NCBI RefSeq assembly: GCF_013408095.1 | Contig: NZ_JACBZF010000010.1 | Coordinates: 1-51,848, forward strand | DNA from: Novosphingobium marinum | Lineage (GTDB): Bacteria > Pseudomonadota > Alphaproteobacteria > Sphingomonadales > Sphingomonadaceae | Length of the DNA stretch: 51,848 bases | Direction of reading: 5' to 3' | In this document: in pieces, positions 1 through 8,061 of the stretch | How the letters are laid out: every line of letters begins with the position of its first letter | How positions within the stretch are numbered: the stretch's first letter is position 1 | Program-made: the position numbers and the translations under genes | Notes under the pieces: model-generated | The model's database searches: none | Told to the model about the DNA's origin: nothing | What the model saw: the letters and a program-made list of their open reading frames with translations, nothing else

Positions 1-95
1 GCGCTGGGACGAGCTCATGCCATGGAACTGGAAGTCTTCAGAAACGGCTCCAATCGCCCAAGCAGCCTGACCTGCGGTCTTCACGCCACGCTTAC
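1..95 (+). mobile_element. Right end of an IS66-family-like insertion sequence
   Basis: The first 95 bases hold the tail of a transposase reading frame, followed at 75-95 by a sequence whose reverse complement begins GTAAGCGTGGCGTGAAGACC. IS66-family terminal repeats characteristically start with GTAA, so base 95 is the likely outer edge of the element. Bases 96-103 would then be one copy of the 8-bp target duplication typical of the family; the other copy lies outside the window. The element abuts the 3' end of the UbiB-like gene without interrupting it. Confidence 0.55.
2..70 (+). CDS. IS66-like transposase, C-terminal end (partial)
   Basis: An open frame enters from the left edge and stops with TGA at 68-70. 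It encodes RWDELMPWNWK followed by a short Ala-rich tail. A motif of the form (I/R)xELxPWNW close to the C-terminus is typical of the IS66 TnpC C-terminal element, and an IS66-like terminal repeat lies 5 bases downstream. Only 22 residues are visible, so the family call rests on this motif together with the repeat. Confidence 0.5.
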   Translation, partial: RWDELMPWNWKSSETAPIAQAA

Positions 96-128
96 ACGTG
101 ACCGTGCACGAATTAAGTTGCTCCTTCA

Positions 129-1715
129 TTATGATTTTCGGATGAGCACCACCCCAGCAATCACAAGCGCGCCGCCAGCCAGAAGCCAGGATTGATCGAC
201 AAGCAATGCGCTAGCCACGATCAATGCGGCAGCTAGAGGGCCTTTCAAGGACTGACGCTCATTGCGAAGTCCTGCGAGTTGCTCGATACTGAGCGGATCG
301 AGCTGAACCGGCACATATCCTGACTTTGCGATCGAGTTCGCAGTGGCAAGTATGTCGGGCAAGGACGCCGACAACCCCAGCAGCTGACCGCGAAGTTTCT
401 TCAAACCCGACCGAGCGCTAGCGAGCGAGAACCGCTCGGCGAAAAGCTCCGTCATGATCGGCCGGGTGTCCTCGGCAATGTTATAGTCGGGTGCCAGTGA
501 TCGGACGACACCCTCTGCCGTAAGCAAGGTACGCAGAAGAATGGCCAGATCAGGTGGCAGAACCAGTCGATAATCCCGCAACAGGTCGAAAACGCGGGAA
601 AAAATCTGCGAGAACTCGATGCCAGATAGCACGGTTCCCCTGAACTCTCCGATCAACTGATCCAGATCCACCGCGAGCGCATCGCGATCCACCTTCGGCT
701 CCCCCGCCCATGCGAGCAGGACATTCGCGACATCGCTGGTTTTCTCACCAGCAATCGCAAGCACGAGGCGGACGATCTCGTCGCGCCTGGCCTTGGTGAG
801 CGTCCCGACTGATCCGAAGTCGATGAAGCCGACATCCTGCTCGCCGATCAGGAAGACGTTACCCGGATGGGGGTCGCCGTGAAATTCGCCGTTCAGGATG
901 ATCATCCGCAGGACAGCGTTGGCATAGCTTTTAGCGAAAGCCGCCACCCGCGGGTCGCCCGATGGGCTGCCCAGCGAAGACGCGGGCCTGCCGTACAGGC
1001 GTTCCTGAACGTTCACCCGCAGCCCGGTCAGTTCCCAATGGATGGCCGGGGTCCTGACGCCGATGGTATCGAGATATGCGCCGATCCGCTCGCAGGCTCG
1101 GGATTCCGCAGCGAGGTCCATCTCCCAGGCAAGATTGCGGCCGAAGGTCCGCAGAAACTCGACTGGCCGGTAACGCGCGATGTCAGGAGAGCGTGCTTCT
1201 GCGATCTCGGCAAGACGCACAAGCAGACGCACATCGGCTTCCATCCGCGCGGCGGTGCCCGGGCGTCGAACCTTCACGATGACCTTGCTACCGTCCCTTA
1301 GCTCGGCGGAATAGGTCTGTGCAATCGAGGCGGACGCCAAAGGCTTTTCGTCGAACTGCGCAAAGTCGTTCCGCCAGTCCTCACCCCAGCTTGAAGCAAG
1401 TACGGGCTCGATATCTGCGAAGCGCACTGGCGACACCTGATCGTGCAGGGTTGAGAATGCCGTGATCCAGTGTTCGGTGAACAGATCGCTTCGGGTGGCG
1501 AGGAGCTGCCCCAGTTTTATGCCGACTGGCCCGATGTCACGGAGGAACGCGACAACTGCGGCCGGGCGAAATTCGCGAGGGTCGATGACATTGTTCGAAG
1601 AGGGAATAAACCCGAGGGCTCCGGCGAGATTCTTCGCTCCGTGCCTCATTAGGATTCGGCCAATCTCCGCGGCGCGAGCGATGCTGCCGATAGGCTTTTC
1701 CGGGGGCGATGCCAT
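129..1715 (-). CDS. ABC1/UbiB (AarF) family atypical kinase-like protein
   Basis: A 528-residue protein of the ABC1/UbiB family of atypical kinases/ATPases, whose members support ubiquinone biosynthesis or membrane lipid homeostasis. Family marks are the KxGQ motif (KLGQ, about residues 67-70), the Ala-rich loop ASASIAQ, the lysine in VIVKVRRPG (about 146), HGDPHPGN (about 281) and a metal-binding DFG (about 300). Two hydrophobic helices at the C-terminus should anchor it in the inner membrane. I chose the ATG at 1715, 4 bases after the MarR stop, because residues read upstream of it do not resemble the family. It is the second gene of a marR-led operon, which is unusual company for a housekeeping ubiB and suggests an accessory paralogue. 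Its substrate cannot be told from sequence. Confidence 0.88.
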   Translation of the reverse strand: MASPPEKPIGSIARAAEIGRILMRHGAKNLAGALGFIPSSNNVIDPREFRPAAVVAFLRDIGPVGIKLGQLLATRSDLFTEHWITAFSTLHDQVSPVRFADIEPVLASSWGEDWRNDFAQFDEKPLASASIAQTYSAELRDGSKVIVKVRRPGTAARMEADVRLLVRLAEIAEARSPDIARYRPVEFLRTFGRNLAWEMDLAAESRACERIGAYLDTIGVRTPAIHWELTGLRVNVQERLYGRPASSLGSPSGDPRVAAFAKSYANAVLRMIILNGEFHGDPHPGNVFLIGEQDVGFIDFGSVGTLTKARRDEIVRLVLAIAGEKTSDVANVLLAWAGEPKVDRDALAVDLDQLIGEFRGTVLSGIEFSQIFSRVFDLLRDYRLVLPPDLAILLRTLLTAEGVVRSLAPDYNIAEDTRPIMTELFAERFSLASARSGLKKLRGQLLGLSASLPDILATANSIAKSGYVPVQLDPLSIEQLAGLRNERQSLKGPLAAALIVASALLVDQSWLLAGGALVIAGVVLIRKS

Positions 1716-1719
1716 GATT

Positions 1720-2211
1720 TTATTCAGCCTCGGCACGGTGTTGGTCCAGATTTTCCGATACCCTTTCAAGAATCTGCTGCAGCGTTCGCTTCTCGTCGGC
1801 GGCAATGTCGCGCCAAAGCAGATCATGAAGCCTATCCGCGGAGCCTCTCAGTTCGGGCAGCAGATCGTCAAGCTGCTCCGTGAGGATGAGCTGCCACGCT
1901 CGCCGATCCGTCTCAGCTCGAAGCCTTTTCATCAGCCCGCGTGCGCAAAGACCTGCAACCGCCTGGCCGATGGTCGCCGATTCCAGTTCCAGTTTCTTGG
2001 CGATTTCAGCCTGCGTAAGGGCAGGATCGCGAAGAAGTTGTCCGATGATCCTCCACTGTGTCTGATTGAGACCGATCCTGGCGACCCTCGCATCGTACAC
2101 TCTGCGCGCGCCGCGACTGATCTCGTCCATAAGATAGAGAATGCGGTCATTATCGGTGATGACCTTCTGCCGACGCTGAGACCGTGACATGGTATCTGGT
2201 TTTTCATCCAT
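1720..2211 (-). CDS. MarR-family transcriptional regulator
   Basis: A 163-residue winged-helix repressor. Residues about 60-130 carry the MarR core: the recognition-helix stretch LTQAEIAKKLELESATIGQA and the wing with the typical DRR motif (ETDRRAWQLILT). MarR proteins bind short palindromes as dimers and release DNA on binding small phenolic or lipophilic ligands. It is divergent from the efflux operon that starts at 2337, and the UbiB-like gene follows 4 bases after its stop. The operator at 2256-2274 lies in the shared upstream region and has a near copy in front of the hydrolase gene at 7829, so both operons are probably its targets. No strong ribosome-binding site precedes the start; Met8 (2190) is an alternative. 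Confidence 0.88.
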   Translation of the reverse strand: MDEKPDTMSRSQRRQKVITDNDRILYLMDEISRGARRVYDARVARIGLNQTQWRIIGQLLRDPALTQAEIAKKLELESATIGQAVAGLCARGLMKRLRAETDRRAWQLILTEQLDDLLPELRGSADRLHDLLWRDIAADEKRTLQQILERVSENLDQHRAEAE

Positions 2212-2255
2212 AGCGCTGTGTAGTCGGATAGCCTCGGATGCCCAAATGCAAACTG

Positions 2256-2274
2256 CTAAATGCCTTTACTATTT
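2256..2274 (+). promoter_or_regulatory. Candidate MarR operator, copy A, with embedded -10
   Basis: CTAAATGCCTTTACTATTT lies between marR and the efflux operon. It contains the inverted core TAAA-N4-TTTA and a TACTAT hexamer (2267-2272) that could serve as the -10 of the efflux promoter. In the direction of its downstream gene it matches the site at 7855-7876 at 15 of 19 positions. A repressor bound here would cover the -10. Assignment to this MarR is inference from position and similarity. Confidence 0.6.
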
Positions 2275-2336
2275 GACTCACGGCTCATAGGGCGCGAGAC
2301 GCGTTCACCTTTTACTGAGGCTGCCGAAAGAGTCAG

Positions 2337-3464
2337 ATGACCGATAACTCCAACCAACCGGAGCAGGAGGGCACAACCCCAACGAAACCGCAATCGCGGC
2401 GTGGCTTGCGCATCGTGCTAATCATCGTTGGTCTTGCCGTGCTGCTTGGCGGGATCTGGTGGTACTACCGGCACGTAACCTACGGACAGTACATGCAGTC
2501 GACCGATAACGCCTATGTCGCTGCCGACAGCGTCGTTATCTCTTCCAAGGTAGCGGGATACGTCGAAGAGGTCTTCGTGGGGGAGAACGAGCAGGTTGCT
2601 CGCGGCGGAGCCCTCGTACAACTGGATTTGCGGGATTATCAGGCGCAAGCGCAACAGGCGCGCGCGCAGATCGCTGCGACCCTGGCCGGTGCCGACACAA
2701 TCCGTTCTCAGGTAGCCGAACAGGATGCAGCCATTCGCCAGGCGCGGGCCCAACTCGCCGCCGCGCGCGCAGCACTGGACCTCGCGAACGACCAGGTGGC
2801 GCGATATCGGCCCCTTGCCGCGACAGGAGCCGAACCGCGGGAAAAGCTAGACCAGTATGAGGCGCAGGCGCGGCAGGCGCGGGCCGAACTCGCCGCTGCG
2901 CAGGCGGCGGTGGCTGCCGCGACCGCTCGCCGGGGGACCCTGTTCGAGCAGATCAGCCAGACCCAGGCGCAGGCGGACGCTGCCCGCGCTCAGCTGGAAA
3001 CAGCCGACCTTACGGTTGAATCGACCTTGCTGCGCGCCAGCAAGGCCGGCCGCGTCGGCGATCTCTCGGTGAGGGTGGGCCAGTTCGTGCAACCGGGTCA
3101 ACGTTTGATGACGGTGGTTCCGGTGAGCGCGATCTACGTGACCGCGAACTTCAAAGAAACGCAGGTCGGCCTCATCCGGGCCGGCCAGAGCGTCAGGCTC
3201 GAAGTTGACGCCCTGCCAGGCCTTGAGATCGCGGGACGAGTGGTCAGCATATCGCCGGGAACGGGCGCGGAATTTTCCATCCTCCCCCCCGAAAATGCCA
3301 CCGGCAACTTTACCAAGATCGTTCAACGGATACCCGTCCGCATCGCTATCGATGCTCCCCCTGAAGTGCGGCGTCTGCTCGTTCCCGGCATGTCGGTAGT
3401 GGCTACGGTCGACACCCGGAATGCTGCCGGCGAATTGGAAGAGATCTCGAGTCGGACTCAATGA
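2337..3464 (+). CDS. emrA: HlyD/EmrA-type membrane fusion protein (efflux periplasmic adaptor)
   Basis: A 375-residue membrane fusion protein that links the inner-membrane pump to the outer-membrane channel. It has a cytoplasmic N-terminus, one membrane helix (about residues 24-44), the EmrA-like phrase QSTDNAYVAADSVVISSKVAG, and then a biotinyl-lipoyl domain split by a long Ala/Gln/Arg-rich coiled-coil hairpin (about 95-235). The C-terminal beta-barrel contains VTANFKETQVGLIRAGQSV. The length suits the EmrA family. Its stop overlaps the start of the MFS pump by 4 bases (ATGA). The candidate MarR operator and -10 lie about 65 bases upstream. Confidence 0.93.
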   Translation: MTDNSNQPEQEGTTPTKPQSRRGLRIVLIIVGLAVLLGGIWWYYRHVTYGQYMQSTDNAYVAADSVVISSKVAGYVEEVFVGENEQVARGGALVQLDLRDYQAQAQQARAQIAATLAGADTIRSQVAEQDAAIRQARAQLAAARAALDLANDQVARYRPLAATGAEPREKLDQYEAQARQARAELAAAQAAVAAATARRGTLFEQISQTQAQADAARAQLETADLTVESTLLRASKAGRVGDLSVRVGQFVQPGQRLMTVVPVSAIYVTANFKETQVGLIRAGQSVRLEVDALPGLEIAGRVVSISPGTGAEFSILPPENATGNFTKIVQRIPVRIAIDAPPEVRRLLVPGMSVVATVDTRNAAGELEEISSRTQ

Positions 3465-5032
3465 CCGAGATACTGGCAGCGCAGGACACTTCGATCGGGC
3501 CGGCCGGGAGCCGAAAGAACGCAGACGTGACTGCCTGGGTCGCTGTGGCCGCGGGCGCGCTCGGCGCCATGCTCGCGACGCTGGACATATCAATCGTCAA
3601 TTCCGCACTCCCCGTCATTCAGGGCGAGATCGGTGCCACAGGCGCCGAAGGCACCTGGATTGCTACGTCATTTCTCGTTGCTGAAATCGTCGTCATTCCG
3701 CTGAGCGCTTGGCTGGAACGGCTGTTCGGTCTGCGAACCCTCCTCATCATCGCTGTCAGCGCGTTCACCGCATTTTCGGTGCTATGCGGTGTAGCCACCG
3801 ACCTTACGACCATGATCATCGGCCGAACGGGCCAGGGCTTCATGGGCGGAGTCCTCATTCCGACCGCAATGACTATTGTGGCTAAACGATTGCCGCCGCA
3901 CCAACAGCCCATCGGAATGGCCCTGTTCGGCATGACTGTGGTTCTTGGCCCCGTGATGGGGCCATTGATCGGCGGCTGGCTGACCGAGAACCTGAGCTGG
4001 CACTATGCCTTTTTCGTCAATGTGCCAGTCTGCGCAATCCTGCTGCTCCTGCTGTTTATCGGGCTGCCTCACGAGAAGCCCAAGTGGGAATATCTCACGG
4101 ACGCCGATTGGGCTGGCATTCTCGGGCTGATCCTCGGACTGGGCGGTCTGACTGTTGTACTCGAGGAAGGGCACCGTGAAGAATGGTTCGAGTCCTCACT
4201 CATTCGCTGGCTAACGGTGGTGACCATTATCGGCTTTGCCTGTTTGATTTACGGACAAGTGAAAGCACGCAAGCCGGTCTTGAAGTTGCAGCTCCTGTTC
4301 AATCGACAGTTCGCCAGCGTCGCGATCATGGCTCTCGCCCTGGGCATGGTGATGTATGGTTCAACCTACGTTATCCCCCAGTTCCTCGCGATCATCTCTG
4401 ACTATAATGCTTTTCAGACGGGACTGGTCATCTTCTGGATGGGTGTCCCGGCCTTTCTCCTGATGCCGGTTCTGCCCCTGATGATCCGCAAGGTGGACAT
4501 CCGCATTGCCGTCGGCACCGGAATGCTGCTGATGGCGATCAGCTGCTTTGTCAGCACGAGTCTGACCGCGGAATCCGGCGGCGCAGTCTTCACTGAAAGT
4601 CAGCTTATCCGCGGGGCCGGAACGATACTTGCGATGATGTTCCTGAATCAGGCAACGGTTGCGTCGGTGGCCAAGGAAGACGCGGGCGATGCCTCGGGCA
4701 TTTTCAACGCGGCCCGCAATCTCGGTGGCTCTTTCGCTCTTTCGGCTCTGGCATCGTTCCAGGACCAGCGGATCTGGCATCATAGCCGGCGGATGGAAGA
4801 GACCCTGAATGCGAACAGCGTTTCGCTACAGGCCTATCTCGAAGGGCTGGCGCGAAACTTCGGCGGCATGGAGGGGGCGATGGCCGTCCTGAGCCGCACC
4901 CTCCAACGCGAGGCGTTCATAATGACCTACAATGATGTGTTCCTGGTTATGGGGATTCTGACCCTCGCGACGGTTCCGCTGGTCCTCTTCCTGAGGCCGC
5001 TTCCAAAAAATGTCTCCCTTTCGATGCACTGA
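3461..5032 (+). CDS. emrB: DHA2-family MFS drug exporter, EmrB type
   Basis: A 523-residue inner-membrane antiporter with about 14 predicted hydrophobic helices, as expected for DHA2 (EmrB/QacA) transporters. The start of TM1 carries the family phrase LATLDISIVNSALPVIQGEI, and the conserved loop after TM2 is followed by GRTGQGFMGGVLIPTAM. The GPVMGPLIGGWL antiporter motif C lies at about residue 165. Such pumps export lipophilic drugs, uncouplers or phenolics by proton exchange. It overlaps emrA by 4 bases, and the outer-membrane factor starts 10 bases after its stop, so the three form a complete tripartite operon. Confidence 0.95.
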   Translation: MTEILAAQDTSIGPAGSRKNADVTAWVAVAAGALGAMLATLDISIVNSALPVIQGEIGATGAEGTWIATSFLVAEIVVIPLSAWLERLFGLRTLLIIAVSAFTAFSVLCGVATDLTTMIIGRTGQGFMGGVLIPTAMTIVAKRLPPHQQPIGMALFGMTVVLGPVMGPLIGGWLTENLSWHYAFFVNVPVCAILLLLLFIGLPHEKPKWEYLTDADWAGILGLILGLGGLTVVLEEGHREEWFESSLIRWLTVVTIIGFACLIYGQVKARKPVLKLQLLFNRQFASVAIMALALGMVMYGSTYVIPQFLAIISDYNAFQTGLVIFWMGVPAFLLMPVLPLMIRKVDIRIAVGTGMLLMAISCFVSTSLTAESGGAVFTESQLIRGAGTILAMMFLNQATVASVAKEDAGDASGIFNAARNLGGSFALSALASFQDQRIWHHSRRMEETLNANSVSLQAYLEGLARNFGGMEGAMAVLSRTLQREAFIMTYNDVFLVMGILTLATVPLVLFLRPLPKNVSLSMH

Positions 5033-5042
5033 GCCCTACACG

Positions 5043-6503
5043 ATGCGCCACTTGCTACCTCCGCTTGTCACTATCGCCTTGCTAGCTGGATGCACGGCAG
5101 GGCCCGATTATGCAGGCCCCCCGGAAGTTATGTCAGCAGACACGGGCACTCGCTTTGTGCGCGCTGGCAGTGATGTGAGCGCATCTGATCCGGTTGTCGC
5201 TCGATGGTGGCTGCTGCTCGGCGATCCCGAGTTGACGCGGCTGGTGGAGGCTGCGCTGTCCGGCAATCCCTCGCTCGCCGCAGCGCAGGCGCGCATTGCT
5301 CAGGCACGGGCATCCATCAGGCAAGACCGTGCGGGTCGAATGCCATCGCTTGGGGCACAGGCCACCACCGTGCAGGGCCGGCTTCCTGGTCTCGACCTTC
5401 AAGGCGGGGCGCCCCCCCCGTCAGAGCAAACCAATTCCGACGCAGAAACCGATGACTCGCTCAGCTTTTACAATGTGGGCCTTAACGCCAACTGGGAGCT
5501 GGAGTTTGCCGGTGGCTCGCGCAGGCGCATTGAGGCCAGCAATGCCCAAGCTGCTGCAACGGTGGCCAATGCAGAGGACGCTAAGGTCCAGTTGAGTGCC
5601 CAAGTGGCCAGCACCTACGTCAATTTGCGGGAGGCCCAATTCCGCGCAGAGCAATTTGAGGCGCAGATTTCGTTGCAGGAAGAGATCCTGGCGCTGACAT
5701 ACCAACGCTATCAGCGCGGTGCATTGCCGCTTTTCCCGGTAGGCACCGCGAATGCCGAACTGGAGGTGCTCAAGTCACAACTTGCCGAAGCTGAAGCGGA
5801 TATCGCAGTCCTGTCTGATGCGCTCGCTATACTGACCGGACAGGTGCCGGGATCAGCTGATGCAGCGCTCACGACTGTGCGCTCCATTCCCATGCCGCCA
5901 GAGCAGGTCGCGATTGGCGATCCGGCAAGCCTGGTGGCGCGTCGGCCTGACATAAGGGCGGCCGAACGGTCTCTTGCCGCGTCGACGGCGCGGATCGGGG
6001 TGGCCGAGGCGGCGCGGTTCCCGAAATTGTCCTTCACAGGGATCCTGGGCCTCGGCGGATCCTCGTTGGACGACGTTGTCGATGTCGGCGAATTCTCCGC
6101 ACTCGCGATCCCGCGCCTCCAGTGGAATTTTCTGGATTTCGGCAGGGTAGACGCTGCGATCGACCAAACCGGGGCGGCGCGCAACGAAGCAGTCGCCAAT
6201 TACCAGCAGACGGTGCTTCTGGCACTGCAAGACGCCGAACGTGCCTTGGCTCGCTTCGGCCAGCAGCGTGTTGCGCTCGCTGCCAGTATGCAAATCAAGA
6301 AGCAGGCTGACGTCGCGGCGGACCTGAACCGCCAACGTTTTGCTGCAGGAGCGATCTCGAAGGCTGACCTCAACCGGGCCCTGCGAGAACAGCAGCAGGC
6401 CTCAGCAGACCTCGTCCGGGCAAAAGGCGCCCTTACGCTGGCGTGGATTGCGCTGCAGAAGTCGCTGGGCCTTGGGTGGCAAGAGCCTGTTCGAGATCAA
6501 TAG
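5043..6503 (+). CDS. Outer-membrane efflux lipoprotein, NodT/OprM (TolC-like) family
   Basis: A 486-residue outer-membrane factor that completes the tripartite pump. The ATG at 5043 gives a lipoprotein signal, MRHLLPPLVTIALLAGC, with lipobox LLAG|C, followed by the NodT-typical GPDYAGPP. Two OEP repeats follow, with long helical heptads (about 75-250 and 290-480) and the phrase ARRPDIRAAERSLAASTARIG. Its last 71 bases (6433-6503) overlap the 3' end of the convergent thioesterase gene, so the two mRNAs have complementary tails. Confidence 0.93.
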   Translation: MRHLLPPLVTIALLAGCTAGPDYAGPPEVMSADTGTRFVRAGSDVSASDPVVARWWLLLGDPELTRLVEAALSGNPSLAAAQARIAQARASIRQDRAGRMPSLGAQATTVQGRLPGLDLQGGAPPPSEQTNSDAETDDSLSFYNVGLNANWELEFAGGSRRRIEASNAQAAATVANAEDAKVQLSAQVASTYVNLREAQFRAEQFEAQISLQEEILALTYQRYQRGALPLFPVGTANAELEVLKSQLAEAEADIAVLSDALAILTGQVPGSADAALTTVRSIPMPPEQVAIGDPASLVARRPDIRAAERSLAASTARIGVAEAARFPKLSFTGILGLGGSSLDDVVDVGEFSALAIPRLQWNFLDFGRVDAAIDQTGAARNEAVANYQQTVLLALQDAERALARFGQQRVALAASMQIKKQADVAADLNRQRFAAGAISKADLNRALREQQQASADLVRAKGALTLAWIALQKSLGLGWQEPVRDQ

Positions 6504-6927
6504 TCCCGCCGCGCTGATCAATTGATCCGGTTGACGAGAAGTAGGCGCCCCTGCCGCTGGCGACCAACTTGCCGTCGGGCTCGAGAACCCGGGTTTCCGC
6601 CACCGAAATCTGTCGCCCGAGCTTCACGATCTGTCCGTGAGCAGTGAGAGGTCCTGAGGTTGCAGAACGGTGGTAATTGACATGCAGATCGGCCGTCGCT
6701 CTCGCCGCGACGCCCGCCGCAAGCAGAGTATAAAGCCCGGTGAGGTCGACCAGTGAAGCCAGGATCCCTCCATGCGCCGACCCAATCATAGGGTTCGACA
6801 CGATCTCTTCGCGCCATGGCATGGTGATCGCGATTCCCTGGTCGGAGCATGTTGCAATCTCCAGCCCAAGCCATCGGTGAAACGGCGCTATATGCAGCAT
6901 TTCCTGCAAGCGCTCTCGATCGATCAT
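6433..6927 (-). CDS. PaaI-like hotdog-fold thioesterase
   Basis: A 164-residue hotdog-fold acyl-CoA thioesterase. PaaI-family marks are the phrase NPMIGSAHGGILASLVDLTG (family pattern xxxHGGxxxxLxD) and the strand DLHVNYHRSATSGPLTAHG. Members hydrolyse aromatic or medium-chain acyl-CoA esters in the cytoplasm. The ATG overlaps the stop of the upstream hydrolase by 4 bases, so the two are translationally coupled. The last 30 or so residues (after YFSST) have no match to the family that I recognise; they lie opposite the coding end of the efflux channel gene. Confidence 0.87.
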   Translation of the reverse strand: MIDRERLQEMLHIAPFHRWLGLEIATCSDQGIAITMPWREEIVSNPMIGSAHGGILASLVDLTGLYTLLAAGVAARATADLHVNYHRSATSGPLTAHGQIVKLGRQISVAETRVLEPDGKLVASGRGAYFSSTGSIDQRGGTIDLEQALATQGPATSAAQSTPA

Positions 6928-7829
6928 AGCTCCCTCGTCCCCTGTGGCTGAGCCGTATCGCGAGAGTGATGGCGCCCTAGGAAATCGACGATAGCGGCGG
7001 AAAAGGCATCGTTCGCATCGCCCACGACCATGTGCGTGGCATCGGCAATATCGGTGTATTCTGCATGGGGGACGAGTTGTCGCAGATGCAAAACGGCCTC
7101 TTCGGAAACAAGATCGCTAGAGCCGCCTCGGATGAGGTGAAGCGGAAGCGTGAGATTCGCCGCAGCTTGGCTCAGCATTGCCGATTGACGTTCTTGGCTG
7201 TCTGGGTCGCCTTGTCTGGCTGACATTATATTACGGATAAACACAGGGTCCCAGTGCCAATAGAAGCGCCCATCCGGCTTCTGCCTCAGATAGTTTTTCA
7301 GACCATCGCTCGCGCCCCGCCTGGGACGATGCGGCATGTAGCGAGCGATCACGTCGGCCGCCTCCTCTGGTGAGGCGAAGCCGCTATCGACATGCTCTTC
7401 CATGAAACCAACCACGCGCATCACACCGCTAGGCTCCATGCGCGGGGCAATGTCGACCAATGTGAGTGAAGCAAAGCTACCTGGAGCAAGCTCCCCTGCG
7501 GCAATCAGTCCGGCGAGCCCGCCCAGTGAAGCGCCGACCAGCGCTGGCTTCTGGTCCAGGCGCGACGCTGCAGCGACCAGATCCGCCGCGAAGTCGCGCA
7601 TTTCATAAGCTCCGCATGGCGACCAATCGCTGTCTCCGTGACCGCGCATGTCGAAGGCGATTGCGCGAAAGCCGGCTTGAGCCAGCTCGCTGACCACCCT
7701 TCTCCACGCGCGCCGTGTCTGCCCGCCGCCGTGCGCAAGAAGGACGGGTATGGCGTAGGCATCCCCCTCAGCCTCGGCTGTAAGAGAAATTGCGCCTGCG
7801 CCCTCAATCGTAAAGGTTTCTCTCGCCAT
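6924..7829 (-). CDS. Alpha/beta-hydrolase
   Basis: A 301-residue alpha/beta-hydrolase. Visible parts are the oxyanion strand LLAHGGGQTRRAWRRVV, the FDMRGHGDSDWS loop, the nucleophile elbow GASLGG with the catalytic serine (about residue 104), an acid near the LIRGGSSDLVSEE strand, and a late histidine in DATHMVVGD. Substrates of this fold range from esters to epoxides, and sequence alone does not choose. An in-frame GTG lies one codon upstream of the ATG used. The gene leads a two-gene operon with the thioesterase, and its promoter carries the second copy of the MarR-type operator 26 bases upstream. I infer a role in turning over compounds handled by the neighbouring efflux pump. Confidence 0.87.
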   Translation of the reverse strand: MARETFTIEGAGAISLTAEAEGDAYAIPVLLAHGGGQTRRAWRRVVSELAQAGFRAIAFDMRGHGDSDWSPCGAYEMRDFAADLVAAASRLDQKPALVGASLGGLAGLIAAGELAPGSFASLTLVDIAPRMEPSGVMRVVGFMEEHVDSGFASPEEAADVIARYMPHRPRRGASDGLKNYLRQKPDGRFYWHWDPVFIRNIMSARQGDPDSQERQSAMLSQAAANLTLPLHLIRGGSSDLVSEEAVLHLRQLVPHAEYTDIADATHMVVGDANDAFSAAIVDFLGRHHSRDTAQPQGTREL

Positions 7830-7854
7830 CACTGGATGGTAGGAAAGGCGCGCT

Positions 7855-7876
7855 AAATAGTAAACCGATTTACTTT
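7855..7876 (-). promoter_or_regulatory. Candidate MarR operator, copy B, upstream of the hydrolase
   Basis: The + strand reads AAATAGTAAACCGATTTACT, with the perfect inverted repeat AGTAAA-N4-TTTACT at 7859-7874. Read towards the hydrolase it gives GTAAATCGGTTTACTATTT. This shares TAAAT...TTTACTATTT with the site in front of the efflux operon and has the same orientation relative to its gene. The embedded TACTAT lies 24 bases before the hydrolase ATG and is a candidate -10. Confidence 0.62.
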
Positions 7877-8061
7877 GTGGCTCTCGGCTCCGTGTTGGCT
7901 GTCCTGCAAGTGCGTTTTAACGACGGCAAAAGTCTATTCCAAGAGGGGTTTCTCCAGACCATTCTCTAATGCACCGGCTTGCGATTCGGTCAGCAGTCGC
8001 TGTCCGCTTAATCCGCTCAAAGATATAAAAGCTGCCTTTCCGCTTCCGGCCCCAATTGTGG

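Noticed and set aside
867..1301. 144-codon open frame on the + strand within the UbiB-like gene
   Set aside because: It lies opposite conserved kinase motifs, has no ribosome-binding site and has unlikely composition; a shadow of a GC-rich gene.
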